Source: Zarea fungicola
Taxonomy: Eukaryota; Ascomycota; Sordariomycetes; Hypocreales; Cordycipitaceae
Assembly: GCA_900169235.1 (NCBI GenBank)
Contig: FWCC01000297.1
Span: 5,044-41,709 of the forward strand
Length of the DNA stretch: 36,666 bases
Direction: 5' to 3'
Part shown: positions 20,388-29,849 of the stretch, one piece after another
How the letters are laid out: the number at the start of each line of letters is the position of its first letter
Position numbering within the stretch: position 1 is the stretch's first letter
Position numbers and translations under genes: made by a program
Notes under the pieces: model-generated
What the model saw: the letters and a program-made list of their open reading frames with translations, nothing else
The model's database searches: none
Told to the model about the DNA's origin: nothing

Positions 20388-21059
20388 TCAATTATATATG
20401 CCGTTAAGATTATCTAGTGGCCTCAAATGCCTTTTTCTCAATCCTGATACGGGCATCTCCATGGCAGTACTCCTAAGGTAGTAGCAGCGGCTCAAAGGGG
20501 CCTCGTTAGAGAATATTTTTAAAAATAAAAAAAGTATCTACTCCGTATTTGTTGAAAGTAGTTTCTATTACCATGAATCTCACGACATGCTTTACCATGA
20601 CCTGCTCCTTCATTATTGACCGCTGAAGGAGAAGGTAAAATAGTGTCGTCCTAGGAGTTCATCAGCCTAAGAGTTTTCATAGACGTTGAAAATTTCAATA
20701 TAAAATATAACTATCCATATTAATATCCTTCTAAATATCAATAGCTAGCTTCAAAAGGATCAAAATTGAGTATCCTACAGTTCGAGCACAATACATTAAC
20801 AAGCCGTACTAATAGCATTTTCTTTCGTATTCGCATTAATTAGTATAACTCCTAATAGTAAACTCCAACGCATAATTACCCTTTCTATAAGTACTTTATA
20901 CGTATCTCGCTTTAGGTGTAAATATACAAGTGGACTACGCATCCCGCGCCGTTTGCCCCAAACCAAGAACGCCAGTCAACCCGTGACAAAATTCGTACTC
21001 CTCTACCCTGTTCTGTGTCTTTTTCTAAATATATTTTTACTTTACTGTATGTGCATGTG
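20334..21059. other. AT-rich intergenic region
   Basis: After the 11-bp tandem repeat this stretch is AT-rich and TA-rich (notably about 20510-20950), like the block around the retroelement relic. It includes TACTCCGTA at 20539-20547, a nonamer I recall as recurrent in intergenic and repeat DNA of filamentous ascomycetes. The last 60 bp are the 3' region of the minus-strand transpeptidase gene. No gene seen. Confidence 0.45.
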
Positions 21060-23331
21060 TTAGATAGACAGCCCCCCGCTATTCACCTGCCTCGGCTCCC
21101 CCACGGCCTCAAACGTGCCGTCGGCGTTCCTCTTGACGGCCTGGACGGAGCTCTTGCCCAGCGCCACCACCTTGACGCTGTGCCCTTTGCTCTCCATGGC
21201 AGCCTGCATCGCGTCGCGAGTGGGAAAGGTGGTTTCGAGGTTGAGGACGTTGGGGACGAGCTGGTCGTGGACGCGGCCGACGCGGAGGGACTCGGCCATG
21301 GTCATGTTGTGCTCGACGGCGTGCCAGAGGCACTGCATGGTGGCGGTGCTGATGCGGGAGCCGCCGGCGGCGCCAATGACGGCGAAGAGGGTGCCGTTGG
21401 GGTGGGTGGCGATGAGGGGCGTCATGGAGGAGAGCGGTCTCTTGCCGGGGCGGATAAAGTTGGCCTCGGACGGGGCGAAGCCGAATTCGTTGGGGACACC
21501 GGGGATGGAAAAGTCATTCATTTCGTCGTTCCTAAAAGAAAAAAAACGTATCAGCGTACTGCAGCGCCACAATCAACTTGGGAAAGTGTAAACGTACAGG
21601 ATAATGCCCGTCTTGGGCTCCATGATTTGCGCGCCAAAGATGAGGTTAATCGTCGTCGTCAGCGAGGCCGCCATGCCCGACGCATCGGCCACGGAAATGT
21701 GCGAGGTGCCGTGGCTCTCCCGCACCGCGCGCGCCTGGTCCTCGCCGTCGAGAAAGTAGCTCTTGGGCCGCTGCGTGGTGTTGTCCTGGATGGAGTGGAA
21801 CACGCGCTCGACGGACTCGTCTGTTAGGAAGCCGTCCTCGTACTCCAACACGTTGCGCTCCTTGACAAAGGCCGGGTCGCCGAGGCTGGCGCGGTGGGCA
21901 AAGGCGAAGCGCTGCGTCTCGGCGAGGCGGTGGACGGCGAGGGGCAGGTCGTCGGCCCAGGTGGCGGCCGGGTAGTGCTCGAGGACGCGCAGCATCTGGA
22001 GGGCAATGGCGCCGCTGGCGGGGGACGACATGCCGTAGACGTCGAGGCCGCGGAAGCGAATGGACTTGACGGGCCGGGTGACGAGGGTGTAGGACTGGAG
22101 GTCTTGGACGGTGAGGATGCCGTCGCGAGATTGGACGAAGCTGGCAAGGTTTTCGGCTATTGAGGGCGAGGTTTATTAGTCCATGTGGTTTGATTCTTAT
22201 TGAATATTTAGCAATGTACCAATTTCACCGTGGTAAAAGGCAGAGGAGCCTTCATTGGCGATTCTTTCGAGCGTGCTGGGATTGTTAGATGGATGCGTAT
22301 AGTTGGAGGTGGTGGCGTGTTTACGTACTTGGCGAGGTTCTTGCGAGTTATAACCTCTCCTTCTTTCAAGAGGGTTCCTAAGTTTTGTTAGTACTTGGAT
22401 CGAAATTAGTTATATTATTATGGAAGGATGAGGCTTGTACCTTTCGGGGCAAACTCGGCGGCAAAGATGGGATCGTCTAGTAAATACGACTTGCCATTTT
22501 TAAAGGTCCCATTCATCTTGTTTACCAAGTCACCGTTTACTGTAATTCTCAGTTAGCATCACATACCGAAAGTGTGTTGCTTCGCGGCATGGGTCACTCA
22601 CCTCGGAAGCCATGTCGTGCCACCCGAATAGCGCCCTGCATAATATCCCGCCACGGGAGGCTCTGTGGTGGCGGAACGGTGTTAGCTGTCATGCGCCGTG
22701 GGTATCATTCGCAATCATGCCATTTTGGAGCAGCTTACACCATATTTCTTGTGCATGTATTCCAGGCCCAAGACCTCACCGGGTACACCAACCGACAGAC
22801 CGCCGGCGACGCTGAGATGCTCGTCGTCGCGGTACATGTCCTCGGAGGCGGCGGCGGGTGCCGTTTCTCTAAAGTCAATGGCTTCATATGTGCCGTTGAC
22901 GTCGCGGATGAGGGCAAAGCCGCCGCCGCCGATGCCCGAGTGGTACATGCCGACTACGCCGACGCAAAAGGTGGTGCCGACGATGGCGTCAACAGCGTTG
23001 CCCTGTGGTGAGGTGTGAGTGCATGTTGGATAAAATGTAGACGGAAAAATAAAATTAAAAATAAAGGGACATTCGTACACCGGCAGCCAAAATCTTTGTT
23101 CCTATGGCGCTACATTCCGTCGCTTCACTGGCAACACCGCCTCGGGTGCCTGATGTGTCTTGGGAAAAGACGTGCTCCGGTACCGCATATCCGGAGACGG
23201 TGACGCTGAGGGCAAGGAATAGAGCGGGAAAATGCTGCCAACGTTCTTTATTTAAGTTAGTATCTTGGTATAGGAAGTTGCGTGGCCCGCCCTGGTACCT
23301 GGCATCGGCAAATCTGATTTCACTTACTCAT
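21060..23331 (-). CDS. ggt: Secreted gamma-glutamyltranspeptidase (glutathione hydrolase)
   Basis: Nine coding exons, read by conservation: 23331-23328, 23245-23079, 23002-22739, 22662-22602, 22539-22441, 22377-22329, 22275-22220, 22156-21598 and 21531-21060, giving 576 residues. All eight introns (53-82 nt) have GT..AG ends, and each junction restores family sequence, such as LAAG-GNAVDAIVGTTF and GIIL-NDEMNDFSIPG. The first exon is only ATGA, reading into KRWQHFPALFLALSV, a signal peptide. The precursor contains the autocatalytic site ESHGTSHISV, where Thr384 becomes the N-terminal nucleophile of the small subunit, and the oxyanion segment PLSSMTPLI. The enzyme cleaves gamma-glutamyl bonds of glutathione and can transfer the glutamyl group. 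The signal peptide implies the secretory pathway, vacuole or cell exterior. Convergent with nothing; divergent from CRO1. Confidence 0.93.
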
Positions 23332-24689
23332 TGCGGCTTCTATTCTGTAAGCACCAAACTCAACGTTAATACGGCGTAGGTACAAATCTCCGGACCCGCC
23401 AACGCCCGTAGCTAGACTTTAATCTGGTTGAGGCGACGGAGGAAACTGAAAGCCGATATGATGGGGGAGGGCGGAAAACCAACGTGGCAAGTGAAATCGG
23501 AAAGAAAAGATGGGAATATAGGCAAGAAACAGAGATTAGAGGCGCAAGATTGGAAGATGACAAATATGTTGATCACACGATACGTGCTGGGTAGTCTGTT
23601 GGGCGTGACACTATCGGGGTTGGTGCGATGGCGTTCCGACATGGTGGGACAGCCGAGGCGGAAATTGAGCGGCCGATTCGATGACTAGTTTACACTAGCA
23701 AGTATTAGCTGGGACTTGTAACAAGCCATTGTTGATGCCGAATGGACACTGGCCAGAGCAGATGCATTCTCCGTCACAGATTCTAAAAGCCGTCGAAGCT
23801 CGAGTGTCTGTCTAGGACGACGTCATGGCTGGGAACGTATGTAGCAAATGCGATGAAGAATCTATTCTATAGACGTAATTCTGCATAATTCTGTTGATTT
23901 TCTTTTATTTTATTTTTCCCCTTTTCCCCTTGGTGGCTGTCCTCATCTGGATCATGGGATAGATGCACATGCTGGCGTTGGACGCCTGGTGATGCAGCAG
24001 GTCTCATCTAGGTGAGGCTTTAGTGGCTGCAGCGCTGGTGTCACTGGAGCGGCGGCCAGTATTCCAAGGGGGAGCTTCTGTATTACAGGCTTAACATGGA
24101 TGAAAACAAAGGAGAAAAATATAATTATTTCTATTTTTATTATTTCTACTTCAATCTTTTTTTTTTCTCTTTTTTTCCCTTCCTTGCTTTGTTCATTTCT
24201 TTGTCCGGATGGCGGACGCTGAACTATTACTACAGATTATCAAAAAATGCTAACTTAATATAGTACAAAGTGTCGTGTATGTTCCAAAATATGTCTCTGA
24301 TTACCCGTCTCTGATTATCCGCTAGCCCCAAAACAGCTAGCACCATCTCTCAGCTTTAGTGGGGTAGCTCTGCAAGATAACGACAAGCTTACTGTTATCA
24401 GAGTTCATGGAGGGGCATCGAGATAATATTTCCCAAATACTCCCCGTCCTTCCGAAACGTATGCCACACCAGAATTGCGATACCCATTCCATCCTATCCC
24501 ATCCTGTTCCATCCTGTTTCATCTTCTTTTGCACGGCCACCCCTTCCACATCCCCTCACGTCGCCTATAATCACCTCAGATCTCTCACCTCAGATCTCTC
24601 ATCACCTCAGATTCCCTCACATCCTGTCCACCTCCCATGACACCTTAATCATAGATACGGAATCCTTCACCATCCTCAGAGCCGCCGCC
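23332..24689. other. Long divergent intergenic region ggt / CRO1
   Basis: About 1.36 kb between two divergent starts. It holds T-rich tracts at about 23895-23930 and 24150-24190, TC/ATCCTG-rich short repeats at about 24485-24530, and a CACCTCAGATCTCT tandem repeat at 24571-24616 just upstream of CRO1. A frame at 23428-23688 (plus) and others on the minus strand show no domain, so no gene is called. Confidence 0.45.
24571..24616. repeat. Short tandem repeat in the CRO1 leader/promoter
   Basis: Three imperfect copies of a 14-16 bp unit built on CACCTCAGAT (TCACCTCAGATCTC, TCACCTCAGATCTC, then ATCACCTCAGATTCC), directly visible 75-120 bp upstream of the CRO1 start. The stretch is pyrimidine-rich and probably part of the promoter or 5' leader. 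Confidence 0.75.
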
Positions 24690-26889
24690 ATGGCCACGGC
24701 TGCACAGACGATACCGCCCCCCGCGGCCCCCCCTGCCTCGCTCCAGGACCAGACCCTCCTCATATTTGCTCGTCTCATGGAAGGCGGCCAGGAAGACCAG
24801 GAAACATGTCGCGACCTCGACCTCCTCACCAAGATGCTCAACGACGAATCCGCCACATCCACGACATCAACCAAAGACTCCATATGCAAAGTCATCGACG
24901 CCGACTGCGTCGACACCATCCTCTGCTACCTCGACATGCGTCAGCCCGAGACCGTCCGCGGCCACGCCATCCTCACCACCTCCTCCTACATGAAGACCGC
25001 CGCCGAGACGGGCTCCGCCATGCTGCGCGCCTTTTTCCTCGACCGCGTCCAGCGCCGCACCTACGATGATTATATTGTTGCCTTTTGCGTCGCTGCTGCC
25101 ACCTTTCCCATTGTCACCGACCTCACCACCGAGCTGTTTCTCAATGAAGGCTTCCTGAGCTCCCTCGGCCCTCTCATGCGCAGGGAGTGGAAGAGTCGCA
25201 AGGTCGAGACGGCCTGTCTGGAGATGCTCAATGCCGCCTGCATGGATGGCCGCTGTCGCGAGGCCATTCAAAAATACTGCGTCGAGTGGCTGGAAGAGAT
25301 TGTCGAGCAGTATGCTTCAGATCTCGGCCGCAGGCTGAGCGAGGATCCCAATCTGCAGGGTGAAGAGGGGTCTATTTCAATGAGACAGCACTCTGAGCAG
25401 GTTCAGTACCTTGCTGCCGTCATCTTGGCCAAGCTTCGGGTGAGTCTTGACGGTGGAAATGAAGAACAAAAAAAAAAGAGTAGAGGAACTAAACATCACA
25501 TAGGCCGTCCCTAAACCAGCTGCACTGACAGATCCAAATCAGTCACGCGTCGAGTCTGCCGTCACATCGATAGAGGAATTATCTGGCCTCTTTACCAAAA
25601 TTATTCTTCGGGATGAAGACCACGGCAAGCAGCACTCCATAGAAGGTCTGGCCTATGCCTCCTTGCAGCCAAAGATTAAAGAGTCGATAAGTAAAAACCA
25701 GGCCCTGCTCCAGAAGCTGCTCACCACTCTGTCCAAAGCACCACCCCGCTCACCCACCACATACGGCGCCCTCAGCATCTTTCAAAATCTCACACGCTAC
25801 CGCCCTCAGCTGTCCGAGGAGGAAAAGAAAATGTCCCAACTCAAGGCATACGCAAATGCAGCAGGCAAGCTGCCCGACGGCGGCGGCAACATGTTGGATG
25901 ACGACGAGCACGTCGGCGCCCGATGCACCGCCGTCTTCAACGCCGGTATTGTTCCTGTACTGGTCGCCCACGGCAAGCACGACTCCCCGGCTGCCCTTGG
26001 ACTCATTGTCGGCATTCTGCACTCCATCTCTGCCAACAAGGCCATTCGCGGGGAGCTGGCCCAGCAAGGCGCCGTCAAGCTCCTCCTGGGCGCCTGGGCC
26101 GCTCTGCACGAGAACCACGGCGAGCCGAGCCGCCACGCCGCCCAGGCCCTGGCACGTATTCTCATCAGCCTCAACCCTGCCCTCGTCTTCAACGGCGCCG
26201 GCGGCCCCCACGTGTCCAGCGCCGTCTCTCCTCTCGTGTCTATTCTCCCGCCCGACCCGGCGTCGGACCGGCGCGACCTCCTGCCTACCTTTGAGGCGCT
26301 CATGGCCCTGACCAACCTGGCCTCGATGGACGAGGCCGGGTCCTACAGCACCGCGCACCAGATTATCCGCCTGGCCTGGCCGCACGTGGAGGAGCAGCTG
26401 CTCTCGGCGAACCACCTCGTCTGCAAGGCCGCCGTCGAGCTCGTGTGCAACCTCATGCAGTCCCCCGACGGCATCGCCCTCTACGCCGACGGCAGCGGCC
26501 ACGCGAGCCAGCGCCTGCACATTCTGCTCGCGCTCGCAGACGCCGAGGACGAGGGCACCCGCAGCGCCGCGGGCGGGGCGCTGGCGTCGCTGACGGGATT
26601 CGAGTATGTCGTGCGTGGCATCGTGGCCAGGGAGCGCGGTGTCAAGGTCGTTCTCGGCATGTGCGTCGAGGACAATGAAGATTTGCGTCATCGTGGCGTG
26701 GTGACGCTACTCAACATGGTGTCGACCGAGGGCCCGATTGGGCGGGATGCGCGGGACAAGATTCGGGCCGAGGGCGGCGTCGATGTGCTCAAGGACTGTC
26801 TTAAGAAGAGCAGGCGTCCGGCGGTGGTGCAGGCGTTGGCCCAGACATTGAAGCCTTTACTGGAGAGGGAAGTTGAGGAGGTTGACTAA
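24690..26889 (+). CDS. cro1: UCS-domain myosin chaperone (CRO1/She4/UNC-45 type)
   Basis: Two exons, 24690-25439 and 25504-26889, with a 64-nt GTGAGT..TAG intron, encode 711 residues. The start has a strong GCCGCCATGG context. The protein is almost entirely helical, in armadillo-like repeats, with the C-terminal half (from about residue 330) carrying the UCS-type segments, for example NAGIVPVLV, ANKAIRGELAQQGAVKLLL and EALMALTNLAS. These match the Podospora CRO1, yeast She4 and animal UNC-45 family. There is no N-terminal TPR, as expected for fungal members. UCS proteins fold and stabilise myosin motor domains; CRO1 in Podospora is needed for the syncytial-to-cellular transition in sexual development and yeast She4 for endocytosis and actin polarity. 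The length is close to that of CRO1 as I recall it. Confidence 0.9.
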
Positions 26890-27308
26890 AAAAAAGCCAT
26901 ATGAGCGGTGGGAATGAAGCCAGTAAACACAAGGCAACTGATGAGTTTTCATTTGTTTTTCATTTGTCCTAGTTGCGAGGGACAAGGATGGGAATCGGGC
27001 TACTCTTGTGCCATTTGCACTTTTAAATAAGGGAACCGAGTAATTTGGCGTTACGGATTGTTTTGGGATTCCATGTAGGCTTTTTATTTATTTGCTACAT
27101 GAGATAATAATAGCTTTTCGGGATATAACTACGCAGATGAAAATATGACTAGCGTTTTTACATGATGCGCTTCTTATTTCCAGTCCTCCTTCTGTCCTAC
27201 GCTTCTTCTTCTTGTTCTTCTTCATCTCTTTTTCTTTCCTACTTATCCTCTTCTCTTCTCTTATTCTCTCCTCCTTTTCTCTTCTCTCATTCTCGTCTCC
27301 TTCATTCT
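26890..27308. other. Convergent 3' region CRO1 / TRM2, with pyrimidine tract
   Basis: Holds the 3' untranslated regions of the convergent genes. From about 27180 to 27310 the plus strand is almost pure T/C (TTCTTCTTCTTG, TCTTCTCTT-type runs), an imperfect microsatellite. The frames spanning it are low-complexity and are not genes. Confidence 0.6.
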
Positions 27309-29174
27309 TCATTCCTCAACGCGATTCAAAATAGCCACCCCTTCCACATGCCCCGTCTGCGGAAAGAAATCAAACCCAACCAGGCTCTCAATCGCATACC
27401 TCTTGCCCTCCCCCTCTCCCCTCACCAGCACGCCCACATCCCGCGCCTGCGTGTGCACGTTGCAGCTCACGTACAGCACGCGCCTGGGCCCAAATTTCCT
27501 CAGCTGCGACAGAAAACTCGCGTCGCACCCCTTGCGCGGCGGGTCCAGCACCACCACCGTCTCGTCGGCGGCGTACGTGACCGACTTGAACAGCTCCCCC
27601 GCGTCGGCGGCGATGAAGAGGCATCTGTCCTCGCCGAGGCCGTTGAGGGCGGCGTTGCGGCGGGCGTACGTGATGGAGTCGCCGGCAATGTCGATGCCGG
27701 TGGAGTGCTGAAAGACGGACGAGAGGGTGATTGTGAAGAGGCCGGAGCCCGAGTACGCGTCAATAAGGTACTTGACTGGTGACGACTCAGTGGCAGCAGG
27801 CTTTGGGAGGATGCGGTCGCGAATGTAGGCGGTAAAGACGGGGAGGATGGAGTTGTTGTTTTGGAAAAAGGAGCCCGCCGGGTTAGTAAAGATGTAGTCG
27901 CCAATGTACTCCGTCGTCGTGGCCCTCGAGTCCGTCTCGCATGATTTGATGTCCGTGTACTCGCCGACGTCAGCCTGGACGGTGTGCGGCTCCTCCGCCG
28001 CACGCGCAGCCTCCTCGCTTCCCTTGGCGAGGCGGGTGGTGTTTTCGCGCAGGAGCAGCGTGGCCCCGCGCTTGTACGTGGGATAGTCCTCCAGCATGCG
28101 CTTCCGCTCGCGCGTGTTGCCCATGCGCACCGCCTCGGTGCCAATCGGGCAGTCCTCGATATCCAACACCTTGCGTCGCCCCTTTTCCATGAACCCAATG
28201 TCAGGACACTTGGTGAAACCCGTCGCCGCCGCGTTGGGCTGGTTCTTGCCGCTGCCGGCAGCACGCCGGCCCTGTCGGTGGCCCGGTGGCCCATCAAAGT
28301 GCGGCGTTAGTTTGGTGCGGTACCCATACTGCAGCGGACTGCCAATGGTGTCGTCGATGTGGGGGATGAGCTCCGGTGGCAGGTTGGCGAAATTGGCAAA
28401 GGCTTTGACGACGATGCGGCGCTTGCGGCGGAGCTGCTCGGCGTAGTCGAGCATCTGGAACTGGCAGCCGCCGCACTTGGCAAAGTACTGACAGCGGATG
28501 CGGGAGTCATCGCGCAGAGCAGACGGGGTGATGATGGAGAGAAAGTCGGCGTGGGAGTAGCCCTCCCCGGGGGCGTGGCGGATGACTTTGATGCGGGCCG
28601 TGTCGCCAGGAACGACAAAGGGGACGACGTAGACTTGGGAGGATGAGGTGGAGTCAGACGCTACCATGGCGAGTCCATCGCCAGTGGAGGACAGCTCGAG
28701 GACATCGACTTCGAGCTCCGTAAAAGGCTCGGGCAGTTCTGTCCTGACGGTGGTGGTGGATGTAGAAGTGGCTTCATCACCGTTGGTGCTCTCCTCAGTG
28801 GCAGCCGTGGCGTCTTGAGAAGCTGCAGGGCGTGATTGGAGGAGCGCATCAATGTCGTGACGGATGACTTCCTCTGTTGAGCCCTCTGTGATGTTGCGCT
28901 CACGCTTTGTCTTTTTCTGCTTGAATTTGTTGTTGTGGTTGCGGTTGCCATTCTGCTGGCCGCTGTTGTTTGGGCGCTTCGCGGGACGCTTGTGAGGCGC
29001 TCCATTTGAAGCAGTTGCACCATTGGAGGCTGTTGCAGCGACCGTAGAAGCGGCAGGGACAGCGGCAGCCTTGGGGGCAGAAGCCATGGTAAAAAGTCGA
29101 TGAGAGGACCTGAAGGCTGGCGATGTTGAGTGAGGACCAAGGAAACGTGGAAGGCGACTGAGCAACGCCCTCAT
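27309..29174 (-). CDS. TRM2: TRM2 tRNA (uracil-54-C5)-methyltransferase
   Basis: Single exon of 621 residues from ATG 29174, or 592 from ATG 29087. Residues about 145-212 form a TRAM RNA-binding domain. Cysteines 228, 234 and 237 (CxxxxxCxxC) plus Cys342 (EDCPIG) sit where RumA/TrmA-type enzymes bind a 4Fe-4S cluster. The methyltransferase part has the SAM motif DAYSGSGLF (about 472-480), DPPRKG (543-548), the catalytic cysteine in VSCN (Cys571), and the base Glu612 in GHVEGV. This family makes m5U54 (ribothymidine) in the T loop of tRNA, using S-adenosylmethionine. The 80 residues before the TRAM domain are low-complexity with a Lys/Arg-rich patch (a possible nuclear signal). The first 29 residues look like a mitochondrial presequence, see findings. 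Confidence 0.93.
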   Translation of the reverse strand: MRALLSRLPRFLGPHSTSPAFRSSHRLFTMASAPKAAAVPAASTVAATASNGATASNGAPHKRPAKRPNNSGQQNGNRNHNNKFKQKKTKRERNITEGSTEEVIRHDIDALLQSRPAASQDATAATEESTNGDEATSTSTTTVRTELPEPFTELEVDVLELSSTGDGLAMVASDSTSSSQVYVVPFVVPGDTARIKVIRHAPGEGYSHADFLSIITPSALRDDSRIRCQYFAKCGGCQFQMLDYAEQLRRKRRIVVKAFANFANLPPELIPHIDDTIGSPLQYGYRTKLTPHFDGPPGHRQGRRAAGSGKNQPNAAATGFTKCPDIGFMEKGRRKVLDIEDCPIGTEAVRMGNTRERKRMLEDYPTYKRGATLLLRENTTRLAKGSEEAARAAEEPHTVQADVGEYTDIKSCETDSRATTTEYIGDYIFTNPAGSFFQNNNSILPVFTAYIRDRILPKPAATESSPVKYLIDAYSGSGLFTITLSSVFQHSTGIDIAGDSITYARRNAALNGLGEDRCLFIAADAGELFKSVTYAADETVVVLDPPRKGCDASFLSQLRKFGPRRVLYVSCNVHTQARDVGVLVRGEGEGKRYAIESLVGFDFFPQTGHVEGVAILNRVEE

Positions 29175-29849
29175 GGGCAGGCGAGAAATGCAACTAGTCG
29201 AGATTTTGCGCAAGTCTAGCCAATCATTTCATGAATATTTGAACGCAATTCTTTTATCTGGTAATTGCGCTGGCGGATTTTACATAAAGTTTGATGGGAA
29301 AATATGAAATGACATTGAGCTTTCGAGTATTAAATTGTTTGACCAAGCTCCTTCAAGAAAATTTCGCTGGTGGCCAATCAGAGGCGAGCATCTGCGGAAC
29401 TGGTAAGCTTGGGACTGGCTTGCGCTGATTGGCTGGAAGAGTCGCTTCCAGAAGTCTAGAAGCTACCCTGGAAGCCACTTGTAAATGTTGCAATATTTAC
29501 TTACCAGCTCGACAGAGTCAGACGAAAGTGCAGTTGGACTATGAAGCGTAAATATTATCATTTTAGCAGCTTTAGTAGCTAGTATTAGGGTAAAAATCCC
29601 TCTGAATTGAGTCGGGTAGTATTCGTAGCCCTTTCACATCCAAGGGACACTTTGTACCATGTAATGATCGGCGTCATTACTGGCCGTCTGCGTTAGCGTG
29701 AAGGGGAAAATATATATGCTCGGCAAATATTAAAAAGAAATCATATTATATCCAGCATTTGGAGATGACGACCTAGAGCCGCAGAATACCGCAACTGACC
29801 CCCCTAGTAATTTAACCCTTGTTTCTAAATTTTTGGTGATTGACATACT
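29175..29849. other. Intergenic, TRM2 promoter and NLR 3' region
   Basis: About 675 bp. The part next to 29174 is the TRM2 promoter (minus strand). It contains a GATTGGCTGGAAGAG element with nested CTTCCAG/CTGGAAG inverted repeats at about 29425-29478, which resembles a stretch upstream of the NLR gene. An ATTGG (CCAAT on the minus strand) is included. No gene seen. Confidence 0.5.
29425..29478. repeat. Element A: GATTGGCTGGAAGAG-type sequence, left of the NLR gene
   Basis: GATTGGCTGGAAGAGTCGCT followed by TCCAGAAG and then CCCTGGAAGCCAC. It contains a 7-bp perfect inverted repeat (CTGGAAG, 5-base loop, CTTCCAG). A similar order of words occurs at 34552-34610, on the other side of the NLR gene and in the same orientation. 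Whether these are copies of one element is an inference from visual alignment. Confidence 0.4.

Noticed and set aside
21015..21827. Plus-strand 270-codon frame opposite ggt
   Set aside because: Antisense shadow of the transpeptidase exons; the minus strand carries clear conserved motifs.
25750..26691. Minus-strand 313-codon frame opposite cro1
   Set aside because: Low-complexity Val/Gly/Glu/Arg-rich antisense shadow of a GC-rich gene.
27088..27312. Minus-strand Lys/Glu/Arg-rich frame
   Set aside because: It only translates the T/C microsatellite between cro1 and TRM2.
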